A stretch of DNA of 64,000 nt from Enoplosus armatus. Taxonomy: Eukaryota > Chordata > Actinopteri > Centrarchiformes > Enoplosidae. Positions 59,581-64,000 of the stretch are shown here, one piece after another; the stretch's first letter is position 1, and each line of letters starts with the position of its first letter. The DNA is taken from assembly GCF_043641665.1 (NCBI RefSeq), contig NC_092200.1, positions 13,911,694 through 13,975,693 on the forward strand. Direction: 5' to 3'. The notes below the pieces were generated by a model. It saw only the letters and a list, made by a program, of their open reading frames with translations, did no database searches and was not told the origin of the DNA. The position numbers and the translations under genes are program-made.

Positions 59581-60690
59581 TTACAAAACATGTTCGCTCA
59601 GTAGCCTTGCATAGTGCTCTGGGTTATTCCTTTTAAGGTAAACATTCATTTTTCCTTCTACTCGTTGATCTCCAGTCAGTCCTGTGAAGAAGCAGAAAAA
59701 ATATTTATGACTCTCAAAGAGAGCAGGTCACAAAATGGCAAATTGAAATTTTACTTGATGAATATAATATGTGATACTGAATGTGTTCCATTTATAAATA
59801 TAAGGGTTGGGCAGTTTGACAGCTTTGAACTCACCCAGCTTTTGAGCTGTTCTTTCAATCTTCTCCAAGGCAGACTGCACATCTCCTCCCTCTGGAACGA
59901 GGACCTCTATCTCTCCCACATGGTAACCAAAGTCAGCTTGGTCAAGATCTATCTGCACCACCTCCTCCTCTAAAGTGAACGACCGCCGCACTGTTGTAAA
60001 CTCTGCAAAGCACACCAGATTCATTTTACTCAGCCAAGACTCATCCTCCTGTGAGGAGCTTGTCTCGGTCTCTCTGTCCTCACACATGTCTTTTATGACC
60101 TCCTTCACTCTCTGTTGAATTTCAGGCAGATTGGTTATCTCCATGTAGCGAGTGCACAGTGCTGCTGCTTTGGATTGTTCTCCATTCATCTCTTCTGTCC
60201 CGTCGACCGTTGCTGGGCACTTGAGCTCCCAGCATCCTTTACGTTTACGCAGCCACACGTCTTTCAAAGTCAGGTCAAACTTGGGGGTGTCAAAGTACTG
60301 GTCAGAAAACTGCCGCTGACCAACACACACTGCTGAATAAAAGAAGTGGGAGGAAGAGAGACAGATTATTTCAAAGAAGCATAAATAAATATAAAAACAC
60401 TAACAAGGCAGAGACAGATAAGTAAACGTCATTATTAACAAGAGACAGATGGCCAGTGTCACTACAGTTACAGAGCAAATCACAGCAATTAGTGTCATTA
60501 AGTGCTGTAAAAATCCTTCAGTGACCATTTGTAAGTTGGCGTGGATCACAGCATCAGTTAAATGCCTCAATTCTAAGTTTACCCATGCGTAAATTTGTGG
60601 TATTAAATTAAAACACGTACCCCCGATCTTCTCCAGTGTTTTGAGTGTGTCAGCATTGCATAAAAATTTCCTTTCCACTTCCATACTCAT
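59581..60690 (-). CDS. thtpa: Thiamine triphosphatase, 221 aa
   Basis: Coding exons in transcript order: 60690-60621, 60329-59835, 59681-59581 (666 nt). The cytosolic CYTH-family enzyme hydrolyses thiamine triphosphate to thiamine diphosphate. The diagnostic ExExK motif is at the N-terminus (MSMEVERKF: E4, E6, K8). Further landmarks are YFDTP, LTLKDVWLRKRKGCWELKCP, VQIDLDQADFGYHVGEIEVLV and the C-terminal YLKRNNPEHYARLLSEHVL. The ATG at 60690 directly follows an acceptor (ATTTCAG), so a non-coding exon lies upstream, probably ending at the donor near 61708; an alternative in-frame ATG at 60702 would lie in the intron. Length is similar to the human enzyme (230). Confidence 0.92.
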
Positions 60691-60839
60691 CTGAAATGAC
60701 ATAGCAAGATCAACACCAACAATACTGTGTGATTACATATCAGGCACCAACACTAACTTTTAACAATAACAGGGATCACTTATTCTAACATCTTGTCAAG
60801 ATAACAAAAGTTGAAAGCTTTTTTATAGACTATAGACTA

Positions 60840-61154
60840 TTACTTTTACTGAAGTATTGTGCAGTAAGTGCAGTTTTAAGGTATCTGTACTTTACTTGAG
60901 TACATCCATTTTATGATGTTTCAGAGGGAAGTATTGTAGATTGAGTTAATATCTTTAGTTACTAGCTACTCTGTAGATTAAGGTACTGCATACAAAATAT
61001 AAAGCAATAACATATAATGCATTATTATAGATTAAACTACCAGAAAAGTATGTCAAATATTTAAAATGACCTTCATTTCAACCTGCTTAAATGCTTTAAA
61101 TTACACAGCAATGCACCACTAATAATAATATAATACTAGAACAACAACAACATA

Positions 61155-61203
<49 letters not shown>

Positions 61204-61375
61204 AATAATAATAACAATAATAATAATAATAATAATAATAATATAACCTCCTTCTGTACCTCTGTACTTCTACTGAAGTAAAATTTTGAATGCATGACTT
61301 ATACTTGTAATAGAGTATTTTTACATTGTAGTATTGCTTAAGTAAAAGATGTACGTACTTCTACCACCACTGCAT
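60840..61375. mobile_element. MITE-like element of the GTGGTGGAA family with internal microsatellites
   Basis: The right end ACGTACTTCTACCACCACTGC and internal AAGTAAAAGATG, CTTTACTTGAGTACATCC match the type of element at 10624-11306. The left end is unclear. The interior contains TA and AAT microsatellites (61151-61244). It lies between the thtpa coding start and its presumed promoter. Confidence 0.5.
61151..61244. repeat. Compound TA / AAT microsatellite
   Basis: About 25 TA units, with one early interruption, are followed by an imperfect ATA/AAT run. Confidence 0.9.
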
Positions 61376-62199
61376 TTAACCTCAGGGCTTTCTCAGGGTT
61401 GTCAAATTTGTAGATTGGTTGGTTTTACGTTGGGTACATTTCATAGTTATTCTATTTAGTATTATTTTATTTTCAAGCCCCATAGTAAACTGTCAGTAAA
61501 TGCACAAAATTGATTGTTATTGTTTTACCAACTATATGACTATGAAGTAATACAGCAGTAGCTCCCTTAGCCGCACCTGTGTCATTATAATCAGGCTCAT
61601 TCAGCCCAAGCTGCTGCTGTCATACATGAACTACAAGTCAAAATCACCAAACTGAACCACAGAGTTTTAAAAATCCCCACAGACGCAGCGAGCTGCTCTC
61701 TCACACACCTTCGTAAGTCAAGTCCTTAAATCCAAATCATTCGGCATCAGAAACTGAGCGACAGACCAACCCGAGCAGCCCCTACACGTCAGCGAAGTTT
61801 ATTTTGCACAGGCGCAATTAGAGGCACCTATCAGGGTATTCAGGAACATCACTTCCTGTCCCAGTAACGCAGGGGCATACAGATGGTGCAGTTTTAATCC
61901 CCTCTGCTTCATAAATATTTATTCCGCATATACTCGACTGTTGATATGCGCCACACCTATCATTTGATTGAAAACATGTCATAAATGGCGCGGATGGTGC
62001 TGAGTAGAGCCATCGCGGTCATAGCTCTATTATTCAGCCTTAATTAACTCGTCACACTCTTTGTGACAATCCAAGTTGGCAGAATGGGGACTCGTTTTTT
62101 ATTCACCTTTAATGTGAAAACGAGGAAGGGTTTCGTATTAAAGGGGATTCCGTGTAATCTAGGCATCGACATACTTTTTTTGGAAAATGATCTATCATG

Positions 62200-64000
62200 C
62201 ATACCACCTTCCTGTCTTATCTTTATTGCTCAATAAGCAATCGGTGTTTCAACATACATTAATAATCTCTAATATCTGCGGGGGTTACATAAGGGATTTG
62301 ATAGTCGTGTCTGTCCCTTCTGAATGTCAGCAATCAGCCTTGGGGGGAGCTGTGGTCTGTTTACTAGAGGGAAGAGGGGAAGGAGAGAGGGATAGGGCGA
62401 ATGAAGGGAGGGGGAGAACAGGAGAGAGGGGAGAGAGAGAGAGAGGGAGGGCAGGCAAGAAAACTTTTCACTTCTGAGGAGCCACAGAGGAAGAGTGTGT
62501 GTGTGTGCGTGCTGGAGCGGCGACCATGCAGGTAAAAAACGCATTAGCTAATTGCTCTGAACTTAATTAAACGTCATTCGCGATCGGTTAATTGTGCTGA
62601 TTTGAACGGGGAGAGTGGCCTGCGACTGATAGAAGATCGAGCATACGACGGATTGTGCCCCATACTAATCCGATCCCTTATAGAAATCCAACATTAAATC
62701 CCAAACTTTTTCTGCCTCTCGTCTCTTTCGCCTGCTCTCTTCACACCACCCCCATCGTCGAGGCGACCGCGGCGCACGTACTCCGCTTCAAGTAGCTTTT
62801 TTAGCGTTTAATTCTTTCGTCAATTACGCCGTGAAGCTTTTAAAATGATAGGTTAGATGGCCATGTGTTGCACCGTAAGTATTTAAGGTATGGATTTGAG
62901 CGCTAGGACGCGTCAAAACGGGGTCTGCTGGGCGGCGAGGGAGGAGGGGGTGCGAGTGTTTTCTAACACATCTGTAAACGGAGCCCACGTTCATTAATTA
63001 AATGGCTTTAGTCCGGCTAGGCCTCAATTTGCGCTGTTGAGCAGCAGGCGGCGAGCGGTGCAACACTAGATGCCCGATTGGCAGCCCACAATCAGAGGGG
63101 TAAGGAAATAACTCGAGGCCGAGGTTTTTTATCTAAAGCCTAGTGAGTGTGTTTTCTATCCTGGGTGAACTCAGTCGGTGTATTGAAGCTGCAGTTCCCA
63201 CCTGGACCAGGCAGAGTTTGTAGGGAGCGGAGACTAGCCAGTTGGAGACAGTTTGAGGAGCGGTTAATTATCTCTGCCTGCTAACAGGCTAGCTAGCAAA
63301 GTGACACGACTGTTATTAGCTGAATCCCCGTTTTGTTTATTAATTTAATGGACCGTCCAGCCGCAATTGAGAGCTAGCACCAAGATTATGCTGACGCCTG
63401 TCTTGTCTTTTGCAGTTTCAGTGAAGTGACTGGCTATCACTGCAGGATTATTTTCAGGAAACTAACCGCTAACCAGCATTTCCAGAAACCCGACTGTAAT
63501 GCGACGTTACAGGGGGGGCTTCTCAACCTAGCTTGCTAGCTAATTGATTCATCTCTGGTCGGCATAGCTAATTAGACTGCTCATTAATTAGCCAACTATG
63601 GGTAGAAATACGCCCATCTAGTTATATCTTGGCTTTTAATTATGGAACTCGTGATGAGGAGCTTTTAAACACGATATTCTTTGCAGATATGGACTTGTCG
63701 AAATATTATCTGGTCATATAACCCTGCTAGCTTGCTAATTGGCATGACGAGGAAGTGGGGATTGTAGCTGTGTTGGTATTTCTCCTTATGGGCATGAATT
63801 GCTGTCTTGGTTGCATCTTGGATTATGAATGCTTGCAGCTGTGTGGTAAAATCCGGACTAGTGGTCTATTTTGATTTCCTTAAAACATGGGAGTAACAGT
63901 TATTTGATCGTCGGTGTCGAGCAAATGCAGTATGATCTCAGGTCGTATTTAATTTATTGACCACATGTTCCTTATCTTGGTCAAAACTGGTGGGAATGAG
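62200..64000 (+). promoter_or_regulatory. CpG- and TAATTA-rich 5' region of an unidentified gene, possibly zfhx2
   Basis: A purine-rich stretch (62365-62460) leads to GCGACCATGCAG followed by GTAAAA at 62532, which looks like a first exon with donor; its ATG (62526) would give only Met-Gln. A later exon-like stretch begins after TTTTGCAG at 63415, but joining it gives an immediate stop, so these are more likely 5' UTR exons. Many TAATTA/ATTAATTA motifs occur between 62540 and 63660. In human, ZFHX2 lies head-to-head with THTPA; the divergent arrangement with thtpa here suggests the same neighbour. The coding part would lie beyond the window. Confidence 0.3.

Noticed and set aside
60400..60702. 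100-aa - strand ORF as an independent gene
   Set aside because: Only residues up to the donor at 60621 belong to thtpa exon 1; the rest is intron read-through.
1..64000. CRISPR array, bacterial operon, prophage or tRNA/rRNA genes
   Set aside because: No regularly spaced direct repeats and no rRNA or intact tRNA are visible; genes are split by vertebrate-type introns. The only tRNA-like sequence is the SINE at 15515.

Overview
The window is teleost fish DNA, probably from a spiny-rayed (percomorph-type) species. The evidence is vertebrate genes split by GT-AG introns, fish-type repeats (Tc1 transposon, L2/Rex-type LINE fragments, a tRNA-derived SINE, hAT-like MITEs, CA/TA microsatellites), and a run of genes whose human counterparts lie together on chromosome 14q11.2-q12 (PCK2, DCAF11, FITM1, PSME1, THTPA).

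Left part (1-22 kb): a tandem cluster of Siglec/CD22-like immune receptors on the + strand. There are three complete genes (CDS 4671-8043, 9580-13259, 18267-21811; 471, 454 and 461 aa by my splicing), the last two exons of a fourth (20-628), and an orphan pair of transmembrane and juxtamembrane exons (16337-16574). Each full gene encodes a signal peptide, a Siglec-type V-set domain, two C2 domains, one membrane helix and a tail with an ITIM, an ITSM-like and a third YxxV motif. The C2 exons and their shared intron are almost identical between genes, while V and membrane exons differ. A dead Tc1 transposon and an L2-type LINE tail lie between the first two genes.

Middle and right part (23-62.5 kb): housekeeping and metabolic genes. 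In order: pck2 (-), mitochondrial PEPCK, 635 aa, with a separate tiny presequence exon; psme1 (+), PA28-alpha proteasome activator, 249 aa, with ISRE-, GAS- and ZNF143-like promoter sites; fitm1 (-), lipid-droplet ER protein, 319 aa; dcaf11 (-), CUL4-DDB1 substrate receptor, 543 aa; a THAP-domain gene (+), 199 aa; thtpa (-), thiamine triphosphatase, 221 aa. At 62.5 kb a CpG- and TAATTA-rich region on the + strand looks like the 5' end of another gene, perhaps zfhx2 by synteny.

The receptors and psme1 are immune-related, but nothing shows that they work as one system. pck2, thtpa and fitm1 belong to general metabolism. Exon limits were read by eye from splice sites, frame continuity and family similarity. 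All CDS sums are multiples of three with consistent phases.
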